Notes: generated by a model not told the origin, from the sequence alone. A stretch of DNA of 53,097 bases from Ruminococcus sp. (GCA_017404145.1 JAFRCW010000051.1:1-53097); one strand, 5' to 3'. Counted from the first letter of the stretch, positions 20,242 through 29,911 are shown. Program-made: numbers and translations.

Positions 20242-21885
20242 ATGAAAACGAACAAAAGAATAATGCTGTTGTTTCTCGCGCTGACGCTGGTATTCTCCCT
20301 GACGCTCGGTACGGCCGCGTTCGCGCTTGACGCGAACAGCTACGGTATCCCCGAGGAGGAGATCGAACGCGGCGTCAAGTGGGAGGAGCTGAACGCTCTG
20401 GTCTGTGAGATCAACGAGCGATTTCTCGGCGAGAATGTCACCGGCAACTACTTCACTGACAACTACACAAACGCACTGAGAAACGCGCGCGACTATGCGC
20501 AGTATCTTCTGGATACTCCGGCATCCGCCTACGGGGAGCTCTCGGATATGACCGACAGCCTGCGCTATCTGATCTCTGAGAGCGGCAATCCCGCGAACCA
20601 CGAGCTTGCCTGTCACTATACCGTCGCCTTCACCGACACACAGGGCTGGGGAGATACCGTCTATGTCTATGCTTGGAACACAAAAGGATTCTACGAATTC
20701 GAGTGGCCGGGAATAGGCGTCAGAAGCTCTTATGTCAACGAGTTCGGGCAGAAGCAGTTTTACGCCTATATCGGAGAGGAATACGACTATGTGATCTTCT
20801 CCTCCTCATCGGGCGCGCAGACCACGGATATCCCTCTTTATGATAAAACAGGCTACTACCCCACCGGCGAGGTGGACGCAAAGGGCAGCTATAAGGTGAA
20901 CAGCTGGCATATCGGCAACCCGCGCTATCCGGAGTATATCGTTCCCGCAGATCCGACCGAGCCGCCTTCAACCGTTCCTACAGAGTCGGACGCGACCGCT
21001 TCTGCTGATCCTTACGGGGATATCCCGCATTTCTCACCGGATAACCCGAGTGAGGATTACATCGATTATTATCTGCCCAAATATGATACGGCCGTCAAGC
21101 TGACCTTGCGCAATTACGACAGTGAGCTGTACGAAGAGCTGTATGACCTGATAATCTTTACCGACTCGACCATCGGCGCTCCCGGCAACAACTATCCCGA
21201 CGATTATAGGGAGCGCGTGATGCGTGTAAGAAACTTCTCCGCCACGGTCTATAACCATGACCGTATGGAGGATCACGAGCTGACCGGCGCGATCCGCGCG
21301 CTCAAGATGGCGCTCGACGGGGAAAGCAGCGGCAGGATCGTCGACTGTCTGCGGTATTATTTCATCTACGCTGACGATGAGCCGACGCAGGCAACCGAGT
21401 CCTCCGAGCCGACTGAGCCGAACTATAGACCGGGCGAGGTTCTGGTGATGCTCCACTTGGGCTCTGCTTCCACTATCAGCGATCTGCTGAGTGATTTTGA
21501 GACCGAAGAAATATATCTTCTCACTCCCGGCAGCGATCAGAAATGTTACCAAGTCAAGTTCAAAGAGAAGTCAACCGAAATCGTTTGGAGAGCGATCGAA
21601 GTACTGAGCGCAAGTCCCTCTGTCAAATCCGCCGAGCCGAATTATCTCGGACATTACGAAGTGCTGTATCTGCGCGGCGACGCGGACGGAGACGGGGACA
21701 TCTCCGTTCTGGACGCCACCAAAATCCAGAAGGTGCTGGCGTCTGTCGAAGCTGACGTCACCGGTCTCGTGAATCGCTGCGGCGATGTCAACGGCGACGG
21801 GCTCGATATCCTCGACGCGACCGCGATCCAGAAGTATCTCGCGGGGATAGCGGTTCCCTATCCTATTAACGAATTGTTTTCATAA
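20242..21885 (+). CDS. Secreted dockerin protein with CBM26-like starch-binding module
   Basis: The 547-residue product has a signal peptide (1-29, ending AAFALD), a helical FIVAR-like region (about 45-115) and a CBM26-like module (about 130-220: VAFTDTQGWGDTVYVYAWN, WPGIGV, YDYVIFSSSSGAQTTDIPL). A second helical region (about 275-365) follows, then a segment like a subtilase pro-domain (about 393-472: GEVLVMLHLGSASTI, VKSAEPNY) and a C-terminal dockerin (about 475-535: GDADGDGDISVLDATKIQKVLAS and GDVNGDGLDILDATAIQKYLAG). There is no glycosidase or protease core. CBM26-dockerin combinations belong to amylosome-type systems, so it may tether the complex to starch. A ribosome site AAGAGG precedes the ATG. 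Confidence 0.8.
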   Translation: MKTNKRIMLLFLALTLVFSLTLGTAAFALDANSYGIPEEEIERGVKWEELNALVCEINERFLGENVTGNYFTDNYTNALRNARDYAQYLLDTPASAYGELSDMTDSLRYLISESGNPANHELACHYTVAFTDTQGWGDTVYVYAWNTKGFYEFEWPGIGVRSSYVNEFGQKQFYAYIGEEYDYVIFSSSSGAQTTDIPLYDKTGYYPTGEVDAKGSYKVNSWHIGNPRYPEYIVPADPTEPPSTVPTESDATASADPYGDIPHFSPDNPSEDYIDYYLPKYDTAVKLTLRNYDSELYEELYDLIIFTDSTIGAPGNNYPDDYRERVMRVRNFSATVYNHDRMEDHELTGAIRALKMALDGESSGRIVDCLRYYFIYADDEPTQATESSEPTEPNYRPGEVLVMLHLGSASTISDLLSDFETEEIYLLTPGSDQKCYQVKFKEKSTEIVWRAIEVLSASPSVKSAEPNYLGHYEVLYLRGDADGDGDISVLDATKIQKVLASVEADVTGLVNRCGDVNGDGLDILDATAIQKYLAGIAVPYPINELFS

Positions 21886-21902
21886 CACGGTCCAAAGATT
21901 AA

Positions 21903-21946
21903 GGCTGTCGCAAAACGAATGTTTTGCGGCAGCCCTTTCTGTTTTT
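21903..21946. terminator. Strong terminator between converging dockerin genes
   Basis: GGCTGTCGCAAAAC (21903-21916) pairs with GTTTTGCGGCAGCC (21921-21934), with one G-T wobble and a GAAT loop, then CTTTCTGTTTTT on the plus strand. It lies 18 bases after the CBM26-dockerin stop and 28 bases before the end of the minus-strand metalloprotease gene, so it may serve both. Confidence 0.8.
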
Positions 21947-21961
21947 GATAATGATTTTATA

Positions 21962-24877
21962 TTATGTCACCGGCTCGCCGATCCCGTCGGGACACGGCAG
22001 CGACGCCAAGTATTTCTGGATATAGGTCGCGTCGAGAATCGTCACCTTGCCGTCTCGATCCGCATCTGCGGCGTTCTCACTGAAGGAAGGAACTTCCATA
22101 CTCACAAGCTTCTTCTGGATAGCTGTCGCGTCAAGGACGCTTACGGCGCCGTCGCCGTCCGCGTCGCCGAGCAGCTGTTGCTGTTTCGGCACGATCTCAA
22201 ACTCGCCGATGTTAAAACGTAAAATGATATATGCGTCTTCCAGCTGATCGGCAAAATACTGATAAGCGGTATATAGTCCGCATTCGCCTAAGAATTCCGC
22301 CTCATTATAACGGGAGAAGCCGAACTCTCCGAGTTTGTTCCATTCGGCGTCACAGACAAAGACCTTGAGCTTATCACCAAATTGGTCATCCGCCACCAGA
22401 TAGTATCCGCTGTCAGTAGGAACTATGCGGTCGATCTGGTAATAATCCTTGAGGTTCTCCGATCTGTCGGTGATATCCTCGCTGCTCAGTTTCTCGCCGG
22501 TCAAGTCATAGACGTCGTGAAACAACGTTGAAATACGGTTGTAATCATCGTCATATTCAATGCTTCTCGCCAACACATGTAAGCTATTATCCTTGATATA
22601 TGCGCCCATAAGATTTTTACTGATCAAAATATCGGCTATTTGATTGTCGGAACTGTCATACATATCAAGATGCAGCTCATCATCGCGTATCGATTTGATG
22701 ACATAATGATCTCTGTCAAGCGGAGTATATGTCCTGTAGTCTGAACCATCGATCGTCGGCTCGTTCTCAAAGTCGATATGTACCGTAAGCTGTGAGTGAT
22801 AGTCGGACGACAGCAGCTGCGCGAACAAGCCGTCCTTGAACGGTACAGGCTTGAAATCGGACGTGTTCGTGATACAACCATCCAGCTGATCGTCGCTGAG
22901 GGTGAAGACGTCGCTGATGATCCTGCCGTTTATGTCAAATTTGAAGAAGAACAACCTGTCGATCAGACGGACGCACATCGCATAATTATTGTCATACAAG
23001 CGATATGCGCTGCAGCCTAAAAGGAACTTGGACGTTTCATAAGTCACGGGAGCGGTAAAGGTATGCCGCGAGACCTCTTCCCCGTTCAGGTTGAACTCGA
23101 TAAAATCGCATTTTGCGGTGGCGGCGTCCATCACGATCCTGCCGTAGGTGTTATTCGTCACGGCGAAGGTGTTGGAATAACGGCTGCCGGTTTCCTGAGA
23201 ATAGCGTTCGATCTGCGTCAGCGTCATAAAGTTTTCTGTTCTGAGATCCTCACGAAATTCGGGAACCGCATGTGAGTAACCGTATGAAAAGTAACCGGCG
23301 GGTATCACAAGCGTATAATCCGTCAGGGGCTGAACAGCGGGAGAAGCGTTGGTGTAGCGAATATCAAACTGTGTGAGATACGAATTGCTTGATTTGATAT
23401 CGAGCAGGAGCTTTGTTCCGTCAGAGCTGATCAGGTAAGGAGCTTCATACCCCTCGTCGGACGGCCTTTTTGGAACGAGCGGCTGATCCGAGGTCAATGT
23501 CATTCTGATATCAGAGGTCAGGCTCTCTGTTTTCAGCGAGAGCTGCGGCTCGGGCTGCAGGACATCCGTATCGGAAAAGCTGACCTTGAACGAGGGCGTA
23601 TCGCTGGTCACAAAATCGGTAAAGCTGATACCCGTGAAACGACCGTTATAGAGCATGTCCGCCGAAAGGCCGGTGTTCGGATAACCATCGGGGGTCAGAG
23701 AGTCTCCCTCACGGAAAAACAACTCGTCATCCTCCCAGAATCTCGGATTTCCGAGCTCATTTCGCATATTATGAATCAGATTGACGCCGAAGTCATCGTT
23801 ATTATACTTAAAACTCGCCGAAGACAATTCTTCTACGAAATCAGCGTTCGCGTTCACATGAAAGATCCTGAAGCCGGGTTCAAACCAATACTCCTCAAAA
23901 ACTGACTGATTATTACCCTCGCCCGAATCGTACTCAACAAGGAAGAATTCATCGAGAAAGCGTGTATCGCTGTTGAAAGCCGGAGCGACGACGGCGATCT
24001 TTTTACCGTCGCCCAAGGGCGTTTCAATAGGAGCAAGGCTGATTACTGTGTCGCCCGACGATTTGTCTACATAGGCGATATCTTCATCTTCCAGCCATCC
24101 ATAGCTCCATTTGGTGAAACCGTTATGATCTCCGGTATCCGAACACATCATATCAAAGGTCATGATGATGTTATCATTATTCCGGTTATATGAGTAATAA
24201 TCCGCGGCGCCGAAAATGTGTCCGAACTCATGCTTGAAGGTTTCCGCGTTTCCTCTGAGGAAAGAGTATACGGATACTTTCTTGCCCTCTATCTCAACGT
24301 TGCCGTCGTCGGAAACATGAGGCCACCAAGTGTCTCCCCAACTACCCATAGGACCTGAGTAATCGAAGCATACGACGTCCAGATAGCCGTCGCCGTCGCT
24401 GTCATAATCCCGATAATCTATCTCATCCTCAAGAGCGGTAAGCGCCTCATTTATCAGATCGTCCGCTCCAAACCGCGAGAAATCTCCGGCATAATCGTCA
24501 CGGTCAAATTTCGCGCTGTAGCTGTAAACTTTATCGCAGTGCAGATGGAGTTTTCCATAGGACGAGGTCTCATAAAACTCGTTGACGCTGCCGATTGATC
24601 CGTCAAAATAGGACAGCAGGGTTTCTTCACTGTCAGCGGGGTCATCCTCATCATCCAGAGGATAATCGGCAAAGCCTATTCTGAACATCAACACATTGAT
24701 GTCTCCGACTGTCGGTGTGGGTGTCCGCAGGATATACTCTTTACCGTCTTTTTCCACAGTGATGGCTCCGGTCGTGACTACCGACGAAAGGAGCGCCGTC
24801 AGCAATGCTGTCAGTACAGCGACGGATTTGATGATCCGTTCTCTTCTTTTTACTGCTTTTGTCTGCATAGCAACCAT
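21962..24877 (-). CDS. Secreted M6-like metalloprotease with C-terminal dockerin
   Basis: The frame is open to 24964, but ATG 24877 (or 24868) gives a proper signal peptide: a basic AVKRRERIIK, then AVLTALLTALLSSVVTTGA. The protease part has the metzincin motif HEFGHIFGAAD (residues 245-255 of the longest frame) with a Met-turn near FDMMCSD, as in immune-inhibitor-A (M6) peptidases. An Asp-rich DYDSDGDGYLDVV precedes it. About 500 residues of beta-rich sequence, possibly propeller-like, follow. The dockerin at the end has GDADGDGAVSVLDATAIQKKLVS and DADRDGKVTILDATYIQKYLASL, then the tail LPCPDGIGEPVT. It is the last gene of a three-gene minus-strand dockerin operon, 16 bases after the lipase-like gene. 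Confidence 0.85.
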   Translation of the reverse strand: MVAMQTKAVKRRERIIKSVAVLTALLTALLSSVVTTGAITVEKDGKEYILRTPTPTVGDINVLMFRIGFADYPLDDEDDPADSEETLLSYFDGSIGSVNEFYETSSYGKLHLHCDKVYSYSAKFDRDDYAGDFSRFGADDLINEALTALEDEIDYRDYDSDGDGYLDVVCFDYSGPMGSWGDTWWPHVSDDGNVEIEGKKVSVYSFLRGNAETFKHEFGHIFGAADYYSYNRNNDNIIMTFDMMCSDTGDHNGFTKWSYGWLEDEDIAYVDKSSGDTVISLAPIETPLGDGKKIAVVAPAFNSDTRFLDEFFLVEYDSGEGNNQSVFEEYWFEPGFRIFHVNANADFVEELSSASFKYNNDDFGVNLIHNMRNELGNPRFWEDDELFFREGDSLTPDGYPNTGLSADMLYNGRFTGISFTDFVTSDTPSFKVSFSDTDVLQPEPQLSLKTESLTSDIRMTLTSDQPLVPKRPSDEGYEAPYLISSDGTKLLLDIKSSNSYLTQFDIRYTNASPAVQPLTDYTLVIPAGYFSYGYSHAVPEFREDLRTENFMTLTQIERYSQETGSRYSNTFAVTNNTYGRIVMDAATAKCDFIEFNLNGEEVSRHTFTAPVTYETSKFLLGCSAYRLYDNNYAMCVRLIDRLFFFKFDINGRIISDVFTLSDDQLDGCITNTSDFKPVPFKDGLFAQLLSSDYHSQLTVHIDFENEPTIDGSDYRTYTPLDRDHYVIKSIRDDELHLDMYDSSDNQIADILISKNLMGAYIKDNSLHVLARSIEYDDDYNRISTLFHDVYDLTGEKLSSEDITDRSENLKDYYQIDRIVPTDSGYYLVADDQFGDKLKVFVCDAEWNKLGEFGFSRYNEAEFLGECGLYTAYQYFADQLEDAYIILRFNIGEFEIVPKQQQLLGDADGDGAVSVLDATAIQKKLVSMEVPSFSENAADADRDGKVTILDATYIQKYLASLPCPDGIGEPVT

Positions 24878-24893
24878 CTTTCTGTTAAAAATT

Positions 24894-27110
24894 TTATGAT
24901 ATCGGTTTCCCGATCCCTTCGGGAGCAGGAAGAGAAGCGCGCCATTTCTGGATACCCGTCGCATCTATCACCGTGACGAAGCCGTCGCCGTCAACATCCG
25001 CGGCAGATAAGTTAATATCCTTCTCACTGATCAGTGATGCTTTATACTTCTGGATTCTGGTTGCGTCGATAACGGTAACAAAGCCGTCGCAATCAACATC
25101 ACCGAGCAGGACGGAATCGGTCGGCTCTGCGTTATAGAAAGAATCCCTCGCCTTGACCAGCGCCCAGTTGGTCTGGGGATAGTGCTGGCTGAGGATCGCT
25201 TCTCTGTTGACATAAAGAGTAACCAAGTGATACAGAGTCAGTTCCTTATAGTAATCGGTATATACTTGATAATAACCGTCGTAAAAATTCCGGTAACGGC
25301 TGTGATAGCCCTCGAGATAATCCTGTGAATAGGGCGTGCCGTCCTCCTTCGGTACGGGTTCCTCGTTGTAGCTTGCGCGATAGCTCTGTGTCAGCGCGTC
25401 CTTCTTCGCGTCCGCCGCCACTTGATTGTCAGCGTTATCTACGCCTCGATTATAATCTTCGATATGCTGAGGATTTTCTTCTTTGACAGCGTCCTCATAA
25501 CCGCTCTCATAGCCGTTCAGATAGGCTTTTTGATAAGCGTCCAGATACTCTTTTGAGCGGTTCTCGGCATCCTCCGGCAGAGGCGCCTCGGTAATCGGTT
25601 CATTTCCCGCTAAGCCATCCGCATAGCCCCTGTCATAGCCTGCGCCGATGCCGTCATCTTCCCCCTGTTCTGCGTCGGTCGGCACATATTCCGGCTCCGT
25701 GGGCTTGTTCTTCTCCGCCTCCATAAACTGATCGTAGGTGAGTATCTTCTTCTCGGCAGTTTGCGGGTCAAAATCGGGATCGCTGTAATCGGCGGGCAGC
25801 GCCGTACTGTAATCGATCCCTTCTTTATAGTAATAATCCTTGACGAGTACCGGACCGATCGCCCTGATCAAAGGATAAATACTGTCGAGTATTTCCTGAT
25901 ACTCCTCCACGGTAAGAGGAAGCTGATCGGCGGGAGCGATCTCTTGGAGCAATATTTTCAGCTCGTCAGCGAGCTGACGGTACATCGCGTCGCTGTTGTG
26001 ACGCATAATACCGGACTGAACCTCTTCGAGAACGATATATATCGCGCGGGTATTGGAGGTAACATTGGACAGAGAACCTTTTAAGGAGTTGAAAACAGCG
26101 TTCCACGCATCGGGCGCTTTGCTGAAATACAGCTCGATCAGACCGGAAACTGCGCCGTCAAAATCTCCCGAAAACTTTTCTCTGGTCAATTCGTCGGATA
26201 GAAAGTCGATGAGGTCGGCGTTATACGCATCCATAGGAACTGAGCCCACTAAAACGATCTTCTCGACTCCCAATAGATCGACCTTCGCCTTGTTGACGGT
26301 CATATCCTCACCGATCACGACGTCGACGCCGTTGGTATACAGCCCCCACGACGCGGGATATACCAGCGTGATCAGGTCGTTTTTGTTTTTGACGCAGAAG
26401 ATGTTATCGTACACTTTATCGCTCGCGCAGCAACGCGGCGCTTCATAACAATAGACAAAGACGTCATCCGCTGCGGTGTCGAATTCTTCCAAATGCTCGT
26501 TGATATAGACGCCCGCAAGATCGGCTGCCGCGCCGCCTCGCGAATAGCCCGCGATCCACAGCTTGACGCTGCTGAGACCGTGATCGGCGATATAGGCTTT
26601 GATGCGGCCAAGCGCCTTCTGCGCAGCCTGCTCAAAGCCTTCGATATTCCCCTGTGCTCCCGCGAGCAGGTTAGACGCCCATTCCGCGCCGTACTTGTTG
26701 CCGCGGATCGAAACAGCGATCACATCCCGACCGTCGATTTTCTTATGAGCGATCGCGGTGCCGATGGTATTTGATGCAGGCGTATCGTTCATATCATCGG
26801 TCTGAATATCCTCAAAGCCGATCTTTTCATACAGATCGGTGATATAGGATGAGCCTTCGATCTCCATAGAGGCAAACGCCAACGCCATTGACATCGTCGT
26901 CAGATGCGTATTCTGCTCGTTTGAAGGCGCACATAGCCAGCTGTCGCTGTAATAAAACGTCTCCGCGGCGGGTTCGTCGACAAACGCAGGCATATAGGTG
27001 AAGGTTCCGGTGATAACATCACCGACGTCCGCCGCAGCCGCCGACAGCGCCGGAACGGCAGCTGTCACAGTAAGGATCATCACTAAAAATATGCTCAGAC
27101 ATTTTTTCAT
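24894..27110 (-). CDS. Secreted lipase-like alpha/beta hydrolase with C-terminal dockerin
   Basis: The start is ATG 27110, with AGGAGGAAA directly upstream; the seven codons before it are untranslated. After the signal peptide (CLSIFLVMILTVTAAVPALSAAAA), the protein shows a lipase class 3 pattern: IAVSIRGNKYGAEWASNL, then LWIAGYSRGGAAADLAGVY with the nucleophile Ser in GYSRG (about residue 190). FVYCYEAPRC and NKNDLITLVYPASWG follow, the latter near the expected Asp. A mid region carries Tyr/Gly-rich repeats (GYDRGYADGLAG, YLNGYESGYEDA). The dockerin is GDVDCDGFVTVIDATRIQKYKAS plus DVDGDGFVTVIDATGIQKWRASL, tail LPAPEGIGKPIS. Its substrate, lipid or acetyl ester, is unknown. Confidence 0.8.
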   Translation of the reverse strand: MKKCLSIFLVMILTVTAAVPALSAAAADVGDVITGTFTYMPAFVDEPAAETFYYSDSWLCAPSNEQNTHLTTMSMALAFASMEIEGSSYITDLYEKIGFEDIQTDDMNDTPASNTIGTAIAHKKIDGRDVIAVSIRGNKYGAEWASNLLAGAQGNIEGFEQAAQKALGRIKAYIADHGLSSVKLWIAGYSRGGAAADLAGVYINEHLEEFDTAADDVFVYCYEAPRCCASDKVYDNIFCVKNKNDLITLVYPASWGLYTNGVDVVIGEDMTVNKAKVDLLGVEKIVLVGSVPMDAYNADLIDFLSDELTREKFSGDFDGAVSGLIELYFSKAPDAWNAVFNSLKGSLSNVTSNTRAIYIVLEEVQSGIMRHNSDAMYRQLADELKILLQEIAPADQLPLTVEEYQEILDSIYPLIRAIGPVLVKDYYYKEGIDYSTALPADYSDPDFDPQTAEKKILTYDQFMEAEKNKPTEPEYVPTDAEQGEDDGIGAGYDRGYADGLAGNEPITEAPLPEDAENRSKEYLDAYQKAYLNGYESGYEDAVKEENPQHIEDYNRGVDNADNQVAADAKKDALTQSYRASYNEEPVPKEDGTPYSQDYLEGYHSRYRNFYDGYYQVYTDYYKELTLYHLVTLYVNREAILSQHYPQTNWALVKARDSFYNAEPTDSVLLGDVDCDGFVTVIDATRIQKYKASLISEKDINLSAADVDGDGFVTVIDATGIQKWRASLPAPEGIGKPIS

Positions 27111-27141
27111 TTTGTTTTCCTCCTGAAACAATCAAAAAAAC

Positions 27142-29439
27142 TCAAACCGTATATATCATCCGCTCGCCGATGCCCTCGGGGCAGGGCAAGGAAGCCAGAT
27201 ACTTCTGGATATAGGTCGCGTCGAGAATCGTCACCTTACCGTCTCTCTCCACATCGGCGGCGTTCTCGTTAAAGGAAGAAGGCTCCATACTTGCAAGCTT
27301 CTTCTGGATAGCTGTCGCGTCAAGGACGCTTACGGCGCCGTCGCAGTCCGCGTCGCCGAGCAATCTGTCGCTGTCGTGAAGCTCGGCGGGTAAGAGATAA
27401 GCCTTGATCGGCAGGTTGTCGACCTTGACAAAATCTTTGCCGAGCGGCACTCTTTTGAGAAACGCTTCTTCAGAGCCGAACTCTTCTACTGCTTTTTGGT
27501 AGAAAGCATTTTCGATCTCACCCTTTATCTCGGTCCAGTCCGTCCATTGACCGCCGGTATAAGCGTAGCTTTCACCCGGGTTGACCACAGCGTTCAGTGA
27601 AACGCCGCCGATCGGGATCGCCAGATACGAATAAACGCAGCTGTAAGAAAGTGTACCGTCGTCCTCCTCTGTGGTCATGGTGATAACGACAGAATACCTT
27701 TCGCCTTTTTTCAGGAAGTATTCACCCCTGAGATCCAGCCGCTGATACCCTCCCAGCTCGTTTATGGTATCGCCCTGCTCTAAAAGGACGCCCGAGGTCG
27801 GATCGCTGCCGTCGACATCCTTGTAAACCGCATAATGCACATTCGTCATCGGCACGATAGTCATATAGGATATCTGGCTGAGGTACTCGTCCTCTTCCGC
27901 CTCAAAAACATTCGCGGATAGCTCTTTTTCGCTGCCCTCTGTCCGGTCATACATCGCGGGCTGCAGCAGATCATACTGATCGTAGTTGATGCGCGTATAC
28001 TCTGTTTCTTCCCTGTTGTAAAACTCGTATGACTCCGCAGCAAGGATGCTGTTGTCATAATAGGATAAATAGAAATAGCCTGTATCTTCGATACCCCACG
28101 CGGCGGCGTTCGGGTTCTGATAGACGATTTTGCCGTTCTCATCATAAGTCGCCGTCGCCTTATCCTCTTCACTCAGAGCGCCCCAGCTGTTCTTGACGAT
28201 AAAAGCGCCGTCAGCGGGCGGCGTGCTGCCCTCGACGACTTCACCCTCTGCGATACGGGTGAAGTTTTCTTTAGGATAATTGTCATCATAGCCGACGACC
28301 GTAACCGTGTGGTTGCTTCGAACATCGCCGGTATAATACTGCGCCCAATTAGTTGTATTCATATATCCGTCGTCGCCGCTTTCCTGACCCGGCTGACTCT
28401 GATCGGCTAAGAAGGAGATCGCGATACCGTGACCGTTAAAGAGCTCAGACTTCATCGCATATATGCCGAGAGGATTAAACTTATAGTCGCCGTTTTCGTC
28501 TCCGACGGCAGGCGCCGGCAGCACATAACTGCGCTTGAAGTAGGAAAGCATACCGACGTTGCGGTATTTGGAATTCAGCGGGAGCGTCCAGTCGTCAAAT
28601 GCCGCATAACCCGAGCCGTCGGGGAGAAGAAAATTTTTGTTGCAGTCGCCCTCTTCCCAGTTGGCTTCAAACCATGCGTCGTATTCCTCTTCACTCGAAA
28701 TGGTACCCATTTCCAAAAGCAGGGGCAGAAGTTCGTCCTTTTGCTTCAAAGCAAAGTAGCCGATACACGCGGCGCGTTCCTCTTCGCTCATTTCGTCGTT
28801 GTTTCTCCAGCCGTTCTTTCCACGATACAGGTAGGGATAGGAGCCGTCCACCTCTTCATCCTCGTCGACAGGACCGAAGCCGGAGGCAAAAAAGTTAGAC
28901 GCAAACCCGCCGTTTCCGCCGAATTCATAGACCGCGTTCCTGTTCGTTTCTTCCGCTTTAAAAGGATCGACGCCCTCTCCCACCTGAGAAGCGGGAACAC
29001 AGCCGAGCGCCGTATCATCCTCGGTGATCGCGTGGAACATATACCAGTTGATGTACTTCTCGGAAATATCGATCAGATCGTTGACTTCGCCTGCCGGAAC
29101 ACCCAGTCCGTTATCATGCAGGAAGGAGATTTCCGCCGCTCCCGCGATCCCGAACGCCCAGCAGCTGCCGAAGGGATCCTGTTTTTTGACCGGAGTGACA
29201 TAGTTTTTTCCATTGAAGTTTCGCAGATCAACTTGATCGGGCAGCTCATCCTCCTGATCGAGAAGCCTGTGTTCAGCTGTCTTAGATAAGGGATAGTAGC
29301 CGGACGCAGCAAAGAAAGCCTGATCATATGCACGGGTTTCTTCTGCTGCAGCCGCGGCGGTAAAATTCCCCGCTGCGGCGATTGACACGACCGGTATCAG
29401 CGACAGAAACACACATATGAATTTTTTGATCTTGTACAT
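27142..29439 (-). CDS. Secreted papain-like (C1) cysteine protease with C-terminal dockerin
   Basis: The 765-residue product has a signal peptide (1-32) and a short pro-like segment. The C1A core has PVKKQDPFGSCWAFG (nucleophile Cys93), SNHTVTVVGYDD (His377) and FIVKNSWG (Asn417), so the full triad is present. After it comes a lectin-like domain often attached to bacterial C1 peptidases (about 455-600: YTRINYDQYDLLQPAMYD, ISYMTIVPMTNVHYAVYKD). The dockerin closes the protein: GDADCDGAVSVLDATAIQKKLAS, DVERDGKVTILDATYIQKYLASL, tail LPCPEGIGE. CAGGAGGAA precedes the ATG. It is the first gene of the minus-strand dockerin operon. It may cleave host, dietary or complex proteins. Confidence 0.88.
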   Translation of the reverse strand: MYKIKKFICVFLSLIPVVSIAAAGNFTAAAAAEETRAYDQAFFAASGYYPLSKTAEHRLLDQEDELPDQVDLRNFNGKNYVTPVKKQDPFGSCWAFGIAGAAEISFLHDNGLGVPAGEVNDLIDISEKYINWYMFHAITEDDTALGCVPASQVGEGVDPFKAEETNRNAVYEFGGNGGFASNFFASGFGPVDEDEEVDGSYPYLYRGKNGWRNNDEMSEEERAACIGYFALKQKDELLPLLLEMGTISSEEEYDAWFEANWEEGDCNKNFLLPDGSGYAAFDDWTLPLNSKYRNVGMLSYFKRSYVLPAPAVGDENGDYKFNPLGIYAMKSELFNGHGIAISFLADQSQPGQESGDDGYMNTTNWAQYYTGDVRSNHTVTVVGYDDNYPKENFTRIAEGEVVEGSTPPADGAFIVKNSWGALSEEDKATATYDENGKIVYQNPNAAAWGIEDTGYFYLSYYDNSILAAESYEFYNREETEYTRINYDQYDLLQPAMYDRTEGSEKELSANVFEAEEDEYLSQISYMTIVPMTNVHYAVYKDVDGSDPTSGVLLEQGDTINELGGYQRLDLRGEYFLKKGERYSVVITMTTEEDDGTLSYSCVYSYLAIPIGGVSLNAVVNPGESYAYTGGQWTDWTEIKGEIENAFYQKAVEEFGSEEAFLKRVPLGKDFVKVDNLPIKAYLLPAELHDSDRLLGDADCDGAVSVLDATAIQKKLASMEPSSFNENAADVERDGKVTILDATYIQKYLASLPCPEGIGERMIYTV

Positions 29440-29793
29440 CGTCCGTTCCTCCTGTCATCGAAATCTCCTTTGCCTTAAAGCAAATCGACCGTCTTCATAA
29501 TTGTCTTATAAAAAGTCAGCTCGGCAATACCGGCTTATATATTCGTTTCGGTCAAAGCTTACCGCGCCCTTATCAAGCTCCTTGAACCGGAAGCAGTCGC
29601 AGCCGATCCCCTTAAACGATAAAATAATATCATATCAATCAATAAAAATAAACCCTTTCTCAGATCTATATTTTCAAATTCAAAACATCCTAAAAATATT
29701 TTACAACACCATCCGTTGATTTTTGTGAACAGTGCGCAAAGGAGATAAGGGGTGCATAATATGATATACAGCAGGCAGAAAACCCAAGCCGAC
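29440..29793. other. Intergenic region upstream of the dockerin operon
   Basis: The stretch must hold the promoter of the minus-strand dockerin operon. I see no convincing -35/-10 pair with standard spacing, although AT-rich tracts at 29500-29540 and 29620-29700 could contain an alternative-sigma promoter. All short frames here look fortuitous. The absence of a housekeeping promoter would fit control by the ECF factor at 17120, but this is only inference. Confidence 0.4.
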
Positions 29794-29836
29794 AAAAAAA
29801 CTCCCCTACAGGCTCGCAGTGAGCCGCGTAGAGGAG
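29794..29836 (-). terminator. Terminator of the alpha-galactoside operon
   Basis: Read on the minus strand, a GC-rich stem with three small mismatches (29836-29801, arms CTCC-CTAC-GGCTC and GAGCC-GTAG-GGAG) is followed directly by seven T (29800-29794). It lies about 75 bases after the stop of the GNAT gene, the last gene of the long operon. Confidence 0.8.
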
Positions 29837-29911
29837 GATGCTTCCGGCCGCACCGGACTGATGATTTTACGTTCGACACATATATTTTCGTATTAAAGTA
29901 TTTCCGGTCCC

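Noticed and set aside
28429..29289. Long plus-strand frame of 286 codons
   Set aside because: It is antisense to the papain-like protease, whose catalytic Cys, His and Asn are all in place.
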